Source: Aldehydirespirator sp963662645
GTDB taxonomy: Bacteria; Actinomycetota; Acidimicrobiia; Acidimicrobiales; Aldehydirespiratoraceae
Assembly (NCBI GenBank): GCA_963662645.2
Contig: OY759762.1
Coordinates: 3,286,001 to 3,350,000, forward strand
DNA length: 64,000 nt
Reading direction: 5' to 3'
Shown: piece by piece, positions 1 to 8,800 of the stretch
Layout of the letters: each line of letters opens with the position of its first letter
Numbering within the stretch: the stretch's first letter is position 1
Position numbers and translations under genes: made by a program
Notes under the pieces: model-generated
Told to the model about the DNA's origin: nothing
Database searches by the model: none
What the model saw: only the letters and a program-made list of their open reading frames with translations

Positions 1-312
1 CTGGGCCGGCTCAGCGACGGGGCGGTGCTGATCAACACCGCCCGGGGCAGCATCATCGATGAGGCGGACCTGGTTGACGAGCTGGCCACAGGAAGGATCT
101 TCGCCTTCCTGGACGTGACCGATCCGGAGCCCCCGGCACCCGACAGCCCGCTCCGGCGTCTCGACAACGCTGTGGTCACCCCTCACATCGCGGGCTGCAT
201 CGAGAACTGCCACCGCATGGGCGAGTTGGCCGTCGAGGAGGTCCGCCGCTATCTCGCCGGCGAGCCGGCCATCAACGAGGTCCGTAGAGACATGCTCAAT
301 CGGATCGCTTGA
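1..312 (+). CDS. D-isomer 2-hydroxyacid dehydrogenase, C-terminal part
   Basis: The frame is open from base 1, so the gene starts outside the window and only about 103 C-terminal residues are visible. They match the end of NAD-dependent D-2-hydroxyacid dehydrogenases (phosphoglycerate/hydroxypyruvate reductase type). NTARG closes the nucleotide-binding fold, DVTDPEPP is the usual aspartate/proline loop, and TPHIAG carries the catalytic histidine of the family. The stop lies 3 bases from the end of the convergent SDR gene. Substrate cannot be told from this fragment. Confidence 0.85.
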   Translation: MGRLSDGAVLINTARGSIIDEADLVDELATGRIFAFLDVTDPEPPAPDSPLRRLDNAVVTPHIAGCIENCHRMGELAVEEVRRYLAGEPAINEVRRDMLNRIA

Positions 313-315
313 CCG

Positions 316-1095
316 TTAGCTGAGGACTAGGCCGCCGTCCACCTCGATGGCCTGGCCCGTCAGGTAGCGGGCGTCGTCGCTGGCCAGGAAGGCGACGACA
401 CCGGCGATCTCCTCCGGCCGGGCCAGCCGCTTGAGGGCGGTGTCGTTGGCCCGCATGTCCAGCCACTCATCGGCGGTCATCCCGACGGTTGGCCCGATCT
501 CTCCGGCCACCTTGCGCACCATGTCGGTGAGGGTGTTGCCGGCGCACACCGCGTTGACGGTGATGCCGTGGGGGCCCAGTTCCATGGCGGCCGAGCGGGT
601 GATGCCCACGACGCCGCTCTTGGTGCCCGAGTACTCCGCCGAGAAGGGCCAACTCGTCTTGGCTGCCATGGACGCGATGTTGATGATGGAGCCCCGCTCC
701 TGAGCGGTCATGACCGGGGCGGCCAGGCTGTTGGAGATCAGGACACCGGTCAGGTTGACGGCCACGATGTCTTCCCACCGGTCGAGCGGGATCTCCGCCA
801 GCGGACCCCCGACGTACACGCCTGCGCAGGCGACCAGCACGTCGATACGCCCCCAGGCCTCCATCACCCGGTCGAAGGCGGCCTGCTGGTCGTCGCGCGA
901 CCGCACGTCGCACCTCAGGGCTATCGCCTCGACACCCTCGGCCCGAGCGGCGGCAGCGGTGGCGTCATTGTTGGCCTCGTTGATGTCAAGGCCGGCGACC
1001 TTGGCTCCCTCAGCCGCGAAGCGGCGAGCGGTGGCCGCCCCGATCCCGGTAGCCGAGCCGGTGATGACCACAACCTGCCCGGCGAAACGCCCCAT
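316..1095 (-). CDS. Short-chain dehydrogenase/reductase (SDR), classical type
   Basis: A 259-residue NAD(P)-dependent oxidoreductase of the classical SDR family, of normal length. Visible signatures are the TGSATGIG cofactor loop (residues 12-19), an NAG-equivalent CAG near 90-92, Asn114, Ser142 and the catalytic YSGTK pair (Tyr155, Lys159). The C-terminal LTGQAIEVDGG is the usual end of FabG-like members. The Asp at the end of beta-2 (GLDIN) favours NAD over NADP by family rule. A TAGGGT box ends 6 bases before the ATG, so the mRNA is probably leaderless. The substrate is unknown; the neighbouring hydroxyacid dehydrogenase hints at small hydroxy/oxo acid or sugar metabolism, but this is weak. 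Confidence 0.9.
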   Translation of the reverse strand: MGRFAGQVVVITGSATGIGAATARRFAAEGAKVAGLDINEANNDATAAAARAEGVEAIALRCDVRSRDDQQAAFDRVMEAWGRIDVLVACAGVYVGGPLAEIPLDRWEDIVAVNLTGVLISNSLAAPVMTAQERGSIINIASMAAKTSWPFSAEYSGTKSGVVGITRSAAMELGPHGITVNAVCAGNTLTDMVRKVAGEIGPTVGMTADEWLDMRANDTALKRLARPEEIAGVVAFLASDDARYLTGQAIEVDGGLVLS

Positions 1096-1101
1096 CGTGC
1101 G

Positions 1102-1107
1102 ACCCTA
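1102..1107 (-). promoter_or_regulatory. -10 box TAGGGT of the SDR gene
   Basis: On the minus strand TAGGGT is followed by 6 bases and then the ATG at 1095. This spacing puts the transcription start at or next to the start codon (leaderless). No clear -35 is seen. Confidence 0.5.
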
Positions 1108-1207
1108 CCAGTGCAACCGGCAGCCGCTAGCTGGCTGCGTCGGGTCCGCGGTCCTTCCGGAACGCCGCCCGGTTAGGAAAGAGCGCTTCACCAAAGATCC
1201 AGATAAG

Positions 1208-1231
1208 TAAAGCGATAGGGTGATCGCTTTA
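1208..1231. promoter_or_regulatory. Palindrome 1 flanking fic (operator-like)
   Basis: A perfect 9-base inverted repeat, TAAAGCGAT-(6)-ATCGCTTTA, lies 26 bases past the fic stop and about 110 bases upstream of the SDR start. Together with its left flank (ATAAG) it matches a second element upstream of fic at 2472-2500, with 5 differences over 29 positions and in the same orientation. The form suggests a dimeric repressor operator. Binding and regulator are unknown. Confidence 0.5.
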
Positions 1232-1256
1232 TTTAGCCTGGAAGTTGTTCGGAGCT

Positions 1257-2423
1257 TTATGCCCCCTCTTCAAGTTCGACAGGTCCATATGCGGCTTCGA
1301 AGATCCGGGGAGCCTCATACAGTCGGTAGCGCTCCCGGCCGCTTATCTCTTCGAGGTTGCCACGTTCGATCAGGGCTCGTATCGCCGCGTTGGCCGTGGG
1401 CACCGTCGCGTCGATCAGCCGGGCCGCCATGCGTGCGTTGACCAGAGGCTGGGCGAACAGGTGCTCGGCCAGCCGCAACACTGAAGTGGGCCTGCCCTCC
1501 TCAAGAAGCTCGTTGCGGAGGTCGGCTTGGAGCCGCACCAACCGATGAGTGCGACGCTCGGCGTCCTGGGCCTGTAGGCGCACTCCTCGCAGGAAGAACT
1601 TGAGCCAAGGCATGAGGTCGCCCTGCTGGCTGGTGCGGAGTAGGAGGTCGTAGTACTCGCTGCGGTTCTGCTCGAAGTAGGCCGACAGGTATAGCAGCGG
1701 CTCGGGCAAGACGCGCCGCTCAACGAGCAGGAGGGGGATGAGTATGCGGCCGAGCCGTCCGTTTCCGTCCAAGAACGGGTGTATCGCTTCGAACTGGTAG
1801 TGAACTAGCGCAATCTGAATGAGCAGCGGCATGGGCTGCTCATGGACGAAGTTCTCCAGGTCCCGCAGTGCGTCGGGCATCGTGTCGGGTGGCGGCGGCA
1901 CGAACACTGCGTTGTCCAGCGTGTCGCCGCCGATCCATACCGGGCTCTTCCGCAGCTCGCCGGGCCTGCGGTGGCGGCCCCTCACTCCCCGCAGCAGGCG
2001 CTCATGCATCTCGCGCATGAGCCGCACCGAGACCGGGAATCCGCCGCGCACCCGGTCTAGGCCGTGCTCCAGCGCCACAACGTAGTTGGCCACTTCACGG
2101 GCATCCGCGGCCTGCTCGGGCGGGACAGCCGCGTCGGCCTCCAAGCGGAGCAACTGCGGCACATCCGTCTGGGTTCCCTCGATCCGGGAGCTGAGCACTG
2201 CCTCGATCCTCAGGTGCGGCCCTATCAGCAGGTGCGGATTGGGAAGGAGCAAGCCGACGCCGCCGAGCCGGTTTACCGCGGCGGTCGCCTCGTCGAGCAG
2301 TCCAACTGCCTCGCTGTCAAGATTGAGCTGCCGCGGCAGGGGCTCGGGATGAAACGCCCAGTATCCCTCCAGGGTTCGGAGGACACTGCCGCGGTCTGTG
2401 GACTTGAAAGACTCGGGCCGCAT
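1257..2423 (-). CDS. Fic-domain protein (predicted AMP transferase) with C-terminal winged helix
   Basis: 388 residues from the ATG at 2423, chosen because AGGAGG sits 5 bases upstream; a GTG six bases earlier falls inside that Shine-Dalgarno site. The catalytic Fic motif HPFLDGNGR starts near residue 215. Fic proteins usually transfer AMP from ATP to a hydroxyl of a target protein. An SSRIEG sequence near residues 78-83 fits the class II (N-terminal) inhibitory motif S/T-x3-E-G/N, so the enzyme is probably self-inhibited. The last 90 or so residues look like a winged helix-turn-helix, the common Fic/DUF4172-type layout, and could bind DNA. The gene is solitary, with no separate antitoxin, and lies between two related palindromes, which points to autoregulation. 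Confidence 0.9.
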   Translation of the reverse strand: MRPESFKSTDRGSVLRTLEGYWAFHPEPLPRQLNLDSEAVGLLDEATAAVNRLGGVGLLLPNPHLLIGPHLRIEAVLSSRIEGTQTDVPQLLRLEADAAVPPEQAADAREVANYVVALEHGLDRVRGGFPVSVRLMREMHERLLRGVRGRHRRPGELRKSPVWIGGDTLDNAVFVPPPPDTMPDALRDLENFVHEQPMPLLIQIALVHYQFEAIHPFLDGNGRLGRILIPLLLVERRVLPEPLLYLSAYFEQNRSEYYDLLLRTSQQGDLMPWLKFFLRGVRLQAQDAERRTHRLVRLQADLRNELLEEGRPTSVLRLAEHLFAQPLVNARMAARLIDATVPTANAAIRALIERGNLEEISGRERYRLYEAPRIFEAAYGPVELEEGA

Positions 2424-2476
2424 GCTCACCTCCTTCCGGTCATAGAAAAGCCCGCTTCACTCATCGGCTGTATAAG

Positions 2477-2500
2477 TAAAGCAATAGGACAATCACTTTA
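2477..2500. promoter_or_regulatory. Palindrome 2, in the fic promoter region (operator-like)
   Basis: TAAAGCAAT-(6)-ATCACTTTA, an imperfect inverted repeat (7 of 9 arm pairs), lies 53-77 bases upstream of the fic ATG. Next to it on the fic side is a possible -10 (TATAC on the minus strand). It is a direct repeat of the element at 1208-1231. The position suits repression of fic by a dimeric regulator, possibly Fic's own winged helix; that is inference. Confidence 0.5.
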
Positions 2501-2651
2501 TCTACAGCGGGCTCGGATCGGGGGAGAATGCAAGACACCTAGGTATCCGAGCCTGCACGAACTTCGTGGGGATGGTTCGGCCAGGGACGGTGGCGTCGGG
2601 TTGCTTGGGTGCGTTTCGGCGGTTCTGGGTGGGATCGTCCATCATTGGGGC

Positions 2652-3965
2652 ATGGCTAGCGAGATTCTGGACAGGTCGGCTGCGGCGATCGACGACAATG
2701 TGATGTTCGAGCCTGACGGGAGGCCGTTCGGCTTGGGGCTGCCGGGTGACGGGCTGGGTGCCAGCCACGACCTGCGCGACGGTGTGACCATGATCGAGTC
2801 GTTCGCCCATGTCCATGTGGTCGAGACCGGCTCGGCTGCGGTCGTGTTCGACTCCAGCGTTCCTGACTTGGGGCCCAGGGTGGCTGAGCGGGTCCGGGCC
2901 GGGACCCGGTCGCCGGTGAGCCATCTGGTGCTCACCCACGGCCATCGCGACCACGCCGGCGGGGCGGCCGCACTTATCGACGGGCTGGCCACCGCGGGGT
3001 CTCGGCCGCTGCTGGTGGGCCACGAGGCGCTGCCGGACCGGCTGGCCAGGTACCGGTTGACCGACGGCTACAACCAGTCCGTCAACCAGCGGCAGTTCGG
3101 CCGGGTCCCGAACTGGGACCTCGCCGAGGGCTGGGCCTTCGACGTGCCTGCGCTCGACGTGTCGTTCCGCGACAGAGTGACCCTCGAGGCTGGCGGACTC
3201 GAGATCGAGCTGCGCCACGTGCGGGCCGAGACCGACGACCACCTCTGGGCCTGGATCCCCCAGCGGCGGGTGGCGGTGACCGGGGACCTGATGCTGTGGC
3301 ACTTCCCCAACGCGGGCAACCCGGCCAAGGCACAGCGCTACCCGCTGGAGTGGGCCGCCGCGCTGCGCGGCATCGCCGAGAAGGGACCAGAGCTGCTGCT
3401 GCCCGGCCACGGGCTGCCCATCGGCGGGGCTGAGAGGATTCGGGCTGTTCTGGTGGACACCGCGGCCGTGCTGGAGGAGCTGACCATGCTCGCCCTCGAC
3501 CTGATGAACCAGGGCGCCAGCCTCGACGACGTGCTTGCCGAGGCCCGCCTGGCCGGCGACCGGATCAGGCGCCCCTACCTGGCTCCCACCTACGACGAGC
3601 CCGAGTTCGTGGTCCGCAATGTCTGGCGGCTCTACGGCGGCTGGTACGACGGCATTCCCAGTCACCTCAAGCCGGCCCGCTACGCCGCAGTGGCCTCCGA
3701 GCTGGCCGACCTGGCCGGCGGCCCGCTCGCCATGGCCCGCCGGGCCGAGTCGCTTGCCGGGTCGGGGCAGCTGGCGGCAGCGTGCCATCTCATCGACCTG
3801 GCCGCCGCGGCCGACCCCCACAGCGCAACGGTGCACACCATCCGGGCCGACGTCTACTGGCAGCGCCGGGCCGAGCAGCAGTCCATCATGGCCGCAGCCA
3901 TCTACGAGTCGACCGCCCGCGCGTCCGCCGCCACTGCGGGAATCGATCTACCGCCCTGCCGTTGA
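2652..3965 (+). CDS. Metallo-beta-lactamase-fold hydrolase, alkyl-sulfatase-like
   Basis: 437 residues from the ATG at 2652. The frame stays open upstream, but that part is antisense to fic. The MBL zinc motif THGHRDHAGG gives His96, His98, Asp100 and His101; further ligands are probably His197 (DDHLW), Asp212 (TGD) and His253 (PGHG). The order and the ETDDH and PGHG sequences resemble SdsA1/BDS1-type alkylsulfatases with their dimerisation region after about residue 260. The protein is shorter than the usual 600 or more residues because it lacks the SCP2-like C-terminal domain. No signal peptide is visible, so it is probably cytoplasmic. It could instead be a relative acting on another ester; MBL fold and zinc binding are secure, substrate is not. 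Confidence 0.8.
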   Translation: MASEILDRSAAAIDDNVMFEPDGRPFGLGLPGDGLGASHDLRDGVTMIESFAHVHVVETGSAAVVFDSSVPDLGPRVAERVRAGTRSPVSHLVLTHGHRDHAGGAAALIDGLATAGSRPLLVGHEALPDRLARYRLTDGYNQSVNQRQFGRVPNWDLAEGWAFDVPALDVSFRDRVTLEAGGLEIELRHVRAETDDHLWAWIPQRRVAVTGDLMLWHFPNAGNPAKAQRYPLEWAAALRGIAEKGPELLLPGHGLPIGGAERIRAVLVDTAAVLEELTMLALDLMNQGASLDDVLAEARLAGDRIRRPYLAPTYDEPEFVVRNVWRLYGGWYDGIPSHLKPARYAAVASELADLAGGPLAMARRAESLAGSGQLAAACHLIDLAAAADPHSATVHTIRADVYWQRRAEQQSIMAAAIYESTARASAATAGIDLPPCR

Positions 3966-4181
3966 CTTCAACGCCCGCGGCAGGTCCATCAAGCTGCGAG
4001 CGACCTCTCGAACTCGATCGCCCCTCACCGAGCCGGTGGTCGTCGCCCGACCCATCCTTCTAAGCGACCTGGATGGCGTCCTCTAGGCGGTCGGGCACCT
4101 CAGCGGGGAACGAGAGCACTGGACGAGGTCAGCGATGCGGGCGTGCGCGTTGGTGCGCCAAGGCCTGAGACTCAACGGAGG

Positions 4182-4718
4182 CTACTTCGACAGAAGCTCC
4201 GCCATGAGCGCTTCGCGCAGCCCGGGCGGATCGGGCTCGAAGGGAGTGTCGTCGCGCGTTGCGCTCAGTGCTTCGCGAATCTGCTTCAGGTCGGCGCTCT
4301 CGATGCTGAAGAAGTCAGCCAGGGACTTGTGCGAAATCACCTGGTTGGCGATGAATCGCCCGTCCTTGGTGGCGACGCGCCAAGGAGCCTCAGCGTGAGT
4401 CGCCGCGATTAGTTGGGGACCCGAACGGTGTCCTACACGTCGAAGCACGTACGTGATCACGTTGCACACCAACTCAGGCGGGGGCTCGGAGAACTCCGCC
4501 GATCGGCCACCCTTCTCGGCATGCCAGAGTGCTGCTACGACCGGCCCTTTCTCCCACGCCTCAATGTCGTCATCAAAGGCAGGACGGCTCCTCCATGCGA
4601 GGTGATAGCCCTGCACGTAGTAGAGCAGCTTGTGCAGCCGTGCCTTTCCGATGCCAGGTCGCCGCCGCCGAATCTCCGCCGCCGCTCGCATCGTCGACGG
4701 CGCGGGTGTCTTGGCCAT
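4182..4718 (-). CDS. Panacea-domain (SocA/GepA-like, DUF4065) protein
   Basis: 178 residues from the ATG at 4718, preceded by GAGAGG; a longer start 57 bases upstream is possible. The region reading KLLYYVQGYHLAW, followed by an acidic stretch and EKGPVV, is the hallmark of the Panacea domain. This domain is known as the promiscuous antitoxin half of several toxin-antitoxin pairs and as the SocA proteolytic adaptor. Here no small toxin gene adjoins it: downstream are about 215 bases without a convincing gene, and upstream is a phosphatase gene 75 bases away. It may be an orphan antitoxin, an adaptor, or half of a decayed pair. Confidence 0.7.
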   Translation of the reverse strand: MAKTPAPSTMRAAAEIRRRRPGIGKARLHKLLYYVQGYHLAWRSRPAFDDDIEAWEKGPVVAALWHAEKGGRSAEFSEPPPELVCNVITYVLRRVGHRSGPQLIAATHAEAPWRVATKDGRFIANQVISHKSLADFFSIESADLKQIREALSATRDDTPFEPDPPGLREALMAELLSK

Positions 4719-4793
4719 GCCCCGGCCTCTCAGGCTGGAATCACCGTACTTCACCGTACAAGCGCCGTGCGACATCGCTCAGCCAGCGCCCTT

Positions 4794-5558
4794 TCATGCC
4801 GTCGTTAGCGCGGCGAGGACTGGGCCGGCTAGTTCGGGGCGGCAGATCACTAGGTCGGGCAGGTAGATGTCGGGCTGGTTGTAGCGAAGTCGGGAACCGT
4901 CGAGCCGGCTGACGAAGCAGCCTGCGGCCTTGGCCACCGCCGCCGGGGCGCACGAGTCCCACTCGTACTGGCCGCCGGCATGTACGTAGACATCGGCGGT
5001 ACCCCGAACCACGGCCATCGACTTGGCGCCGGCCGATCCCAGCGGCACGATGTCGGCGCCGAGCGCGGCGGCCACTGCGTCGGCCTGCTCCGGTGGCCGT
5101 GAGCGTGAGACGACCAGCCGCGGCGGGCCGGAGCGGGCTTCAGGAAGACGGGGAGGATCGGCTGTCGACAGGGTGAGCCCCTGTGCAGGCAATGCCACCG
5201 CTCCGGCGACCGGACGCTCGTCCATCACTAGGGCCACATGCACCGCCCAGTCGGTGCGGCCCACCTCCGAGAACTCCCGGGTGCCGTCGAGCGGGTCGAT
5301 CACCCACACCCTCTCAGCCTTGAGCCGGGCCGCGTCGTCGGCGCCCTCCTCGGACAGCACTGCGTCGGCGGGCCGGGCCGCGGCCAGCTCGCGCACTAGC
5401 AGTTCGTGAGCCTGGCGGTCGCCCTCGGCCCTCACCAAGGCCGTGGGCGCATCCTCGCTGACCAGCCGCTCCCGCAGCTCCACCAGCAGCCTCCCCGCCC
5501 GGCGGGCGAGGTCCGTCGCCAGCCGGTGGTCGTCAGCGACCGGATGCTCAGCGCTCAC
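4794..5558 (-). CDS. cysQ: 3'(2'),5'-bisphosphate nucleotidase / inositol-monophosphatase family
   Basis: 254 residues from a GTG at 5558; upstream the frame runs into a tandem repeat, so this start is preferred. The metal-dependent phosphatase signature is complete: SEEGADD (metal ligands), DPLDGTREF, and EWDSCAPAA near the C terminus (WDxxA type). Actinobacterial CysQ removes a phosphate from 3'-phosphoadenosine 5'-phosphate in sulfate assimilation; related enzymes act on inositol phosphates or fructose-1,6-bisphosphate. The EYEWD form and length fit CysQ best. It follows kgd on the same strand but is separated from it by a 37-bp repeat array, so co-transcription is uncertain. Confidence 0.8.
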   Translation of the reverse strand: MSAEHPVADDHRLATDLARRAGRLLVELRERLVSEDAPTALVRAEGDRQAHELLVRELAAARPADAVLSEEGADDAARLKAERVWVIDPLDGTREFSEVGRTDWAVHVALVMDERPVAGAVALPAQGLTLSTADPPRLPEARSGPPRLVVSRSRPPEQADAVAAALGADIVPLGSAGAKSMAVVRGTADVYVHAGGQYEWDSCAPAAVAKAAGCFVSRLDGSRLRYNQPDIYLPDLVICRPELAGPVLAALTTA

Positions 5559-5585
5559 AGATGCAGACCGCGCGGGCGGGCTGCC

Positions 5586-5800
5586 GCGCTGCCAGGGACG
5601 GAGTGCCCGCGGGTGGGCCGCCGTGCTGCCAGGGACGGAGTGCCCGCGGGTGGGCCGCCGTGCTGCCAGGGACGGAGTGCCCGCGGGTGGGCCGCCGTGC
5701 TGCCAGGGACGGAGTGCCCGCGGGTGGGCCGCCGTGCTGCCAGGGACGGAGTGCCCACGGGCGGCCGCGGCGCTGCCCGGGGCGTAGTGCCCAGCATCGG
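5586..5800. repeat. 37-bp tandem repeat array, about six copies
   Basis: Units begin at 5586, 5623, 5660, 5697 and 5734, each exactly 37 bases apart, with a degenerate sixth at 5770. The middle copies are essentially identical (core CCAGGGACGGAGTGCCCGCG). The period is not a multiple of three and the array fills the whole gap between kgd and the CysQ-like gene, so it is noncoding. It resembles mycobacterial MIRU/VNTR loci and may vary in copy number. Confidence 0.9.
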
Positions 5801-5802
5801 GC

Positions 5803-8800
5803 TCAGGCCAGCACCGCCGAGTCGAGCAGGTCCTGCTGTTCCTGGCCGTGAACGGTGGGGCTGCCGCCCGCGGGGCTGCCCGACTCGGGGCGGCTGACTC
5901 TGCGGATCTCGTAGTGGTCGCCGTGGGTCTCGTAGAGGCGCCCCTTGATCCCGTTCCAGGCGCCCATGTTCTCGGGCTCCTCCTGCAGCCAGACGATCTC
6001 GGTGGCATTGGGGTACCGGCGCAGCTCGTAGTCGACCGCCCCGTAGGGCCACGGGAAGAGCTGCTCGACGCGGCACACCGCCAGCGGGGCCTGGTTCTCG
6101 TCGCGCAGCTCCATCGCCGCGTAGGCCACCTTGCCGCTGCAGAACACCACCCGCCTCACGGCCTCCGCATCGACAACCCCAGCCTCCACCCCCGGATCGC
6201 CCAGCACCTCCTCGAAAGTGCCCGACGACAGGTCGGCCACCTTCGAGCGGGCGGCCTTGGCCCGCAGCAGAGACTTGGGTGTGAACAGGATCATGGGCTT
6301 GCGGACGCGGTGGATCATCTGGCGCCGCAGCAGATGGAAGTACTGCCCCGCGGTGGTGGGCTGGCAAACGTGCATGTTGTCCTCCGCGGCCAGCGTGAGG
6401 AACCGCTCGATGCGGGCCGACGAGTGCTCCGGCCCCTGGCCCTCCATGCCGTGGGGGAGCAGCAGCACGATCCCGCAGTGCTGGTCCCACTTGTCCTCGG
6501 CGGCCACGATGAACTGGTCGATGATGATCTGGGCGCCGTTGGCGAAGTCGCCGAACTGGGCCTCCCACATGACCAGCGCCTCGGGCTTGGCCACCGCGTA
6601 GCCGTACTCGAAGCCCAAAGCGGCGTACTCTGACAGCAGCGAGTCGTAGATCCACAGGTCGGCCTCGCGCGCGCACAGGGTCGAGAGCGGAACGTACTCC
6701 TCGCTGGTCACATGGTCCACGAGGGTGGAGTGCCGGTGGGAGAAGGTCCCCCGGCGGCTGTCCTGGCCGCTGAGCCGGACGGGAGTGCCCTCCATGAGCA
6801 GCGATCCGAAGGCCATCGCCTCGCCCAGGCCCCAGTCGAACTCGCCGCTGCGGAACATCTTGTTGCGCTGCTCGAACTGCTTGGCCAGCTTCGGGTGCAC
6901 GGTGAAGCCCTCGGGCACGGTGTTGAGGGCCTCGTAGACGCGCTCAACGGTGACCGGATCGATGGCGGTGCGGACGTGGGGCATCACGCCCATCGGCTCG
7001 GGCGGGCGCCGGGCCCGGATGTTGTGGCCGGGCGCGGCGTCTCGGGTCTCGTCGAGAGCGGCCTGTAGCTGGTCGCGGAACTCCGCCAGCGACGCGTCGG
7101 CCTCCTCGGCGCTGATGTCGCCCCGTTTGAGCAGCGACTCCCGGTACTGGGTGCGCACCGTCGGCTTGGCGTCGATGCGGCGGTACATCTCGGGCAGGGT
7201 ATAGCTGGGGTCGTCGCCCTCGTTGTGCCCGTGGCGCCGGTAGCAGATCATGTCGATCACGGCGTCCTTGTTGAACCGCTGGCGGTACTCGAAGGCCAGG
7301 CGGGCGGCCCGCACACAGGCCTCCGGGTCGTCGCCGTTGACATGGAAGATCGGCGCGCCCACCATCTTGGCCACGTCGGTGGAGTACTGCGTGGAGCGGG
7401 CCGAGTCCGGCGTGGTGGTGAATCCGAGCTGGTTGTTGATCACCAGGTGGATGGTCCCGCCCACCCTGTACCCCTTGATGAGGCTCAGGTTGAACGTCTC
7501 GGCCACCACGCCCTGGCCGGCGAAGGCGGCGTCGCCGTGGATCAGCAGCGGCAGCACCGGATAGGGGCCGTAGCTGCCGTCGGGCGGGATGTTGTCCATG
7601 CGGGCCCGGGCCATGCCCACCACCACCGGGTCGACGGCCTCGAGGTGGGAGGGGTTGGCGGCCATCTCCACCAGAAGGTGCTTGCCCGACGGGCTCTCGT
7701 AGGCGCCGATCTGGCCGAGGTGGTACTTCACGTCGCCGCTGCCCTGGATCTGGTCCTCGGTGATGGCCCCCTCGAACTCCTTGAACAGCTCGTGGTAGGT
7801 CTTGCCCACCAGGTTGACGAGCACATTGAGCCGTCCCCGGTGGGCCATGCCCATCACCACTTCCGCCAGCGGCTCGTCGGCGGCGCAGGTCAACAGGGCG
7901 TCCAGCAGCGGGATGGTGGACTCGGCGCCCTCCAGGCCGAAGCGCTTCTGGCCGATGTACTTGGTGCCCAGGAAGCTGCTCAGGGCCTCGGCCCGGTTGA
8001 GTCGGCTGAGGATGCGGCGCTGGTCCTCGCTCTTGAGGGTGGTGTCGGCTCCCTCGATCTGCTCCTGGACCCACCGCTTCTCCGCGGGCTCCTGGATGTG
8101 CATGTACTCCACGCCGACGGTGCGGCAGTAGGCGTCGCGCAGCACGCCCAGCAGGTCGCCGAGCTTCATCCGGCGGTCGGGGCCCACGGTGGCGTAGATG
8201 CCGGTCTCGCTGCCGGTCAGGAACTCGCGGTCCAAGTCCCAGATGGTCAGCCCGTAGGTGGCCGGATCGAGCTCGGAGTGCATTACGGGCGCCTCGTCGC
8301 GCAGCGGGTTGAGGTCGGCGATCAGGTGGCCCCGGACCCGGTACTGGTTGATGAGCTGGTTGACCTTGGCCTGCTTCTCGAGCATGGCCGCCTCGCGGTC
8401 CACCGGGTTGAAGTCGCGCCGCCACTTCACCGCCTCGTACGGGATGTGCAGCGACCGGAAGGCCTGGCCGAAGAAGTCGTCGGCGCCCAGCAGCAGGTCG
8501 TGCACCCGCTGCAGGAACAGCCCCGACTCGGCGCCCTGGATGACCCGGTGGTCGTATGTGCTGCTGATCGTCACCAGCTTGCTCACGCCCAGGTCGGCCA
8601 GCAGGGACGGGTCGGCGGCCTCGTACTCGGTCGGGAAGGCCAGAGCCCCTACGCCCACGATCGTCCCCTGCCCGGTCATCAGCCTGGGCACCGACTGCTG
8701 GGTGCCGATGGTGCCGGGGTTGGTGATGGTGACGGTCACGCCCTGCATGTCGTCGGCGCTCAGCCTGCTCTCGCGGATCTTGGCGATCTGCTCGTCGTAG

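Noticed and set aside
1208..2500. Terminal repeats of an insertion sequence around fic
   Set aside because: The elements are in direct, not inverted, orientation, each is itself palindromic, and no transposase is present; operators are a simpler reading, though a cassette boundary is kept as an alternative in the findings.
2511..2552. Inverted repeat GCTCGGAT...ATCCGAGC upstream of the MBL gene
   Set aside because: 8-bp arms with a 26-base loop are expected by chance in GC-rich DNA, and no repeat or promoter element supports it.
2064..2651. N-terminal extension of the MBL hydrolase gene to 2064
   Set aside because: The extension runs antisense through fic and its operator; the MBL family start fits the ATG at 2652.
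3966..4181. Antitoxin or toxin gene next to the Panacea gene
   Set aside because: All frames are short or lack a start and ribosome site; nothing resembling a known toxin is seen.
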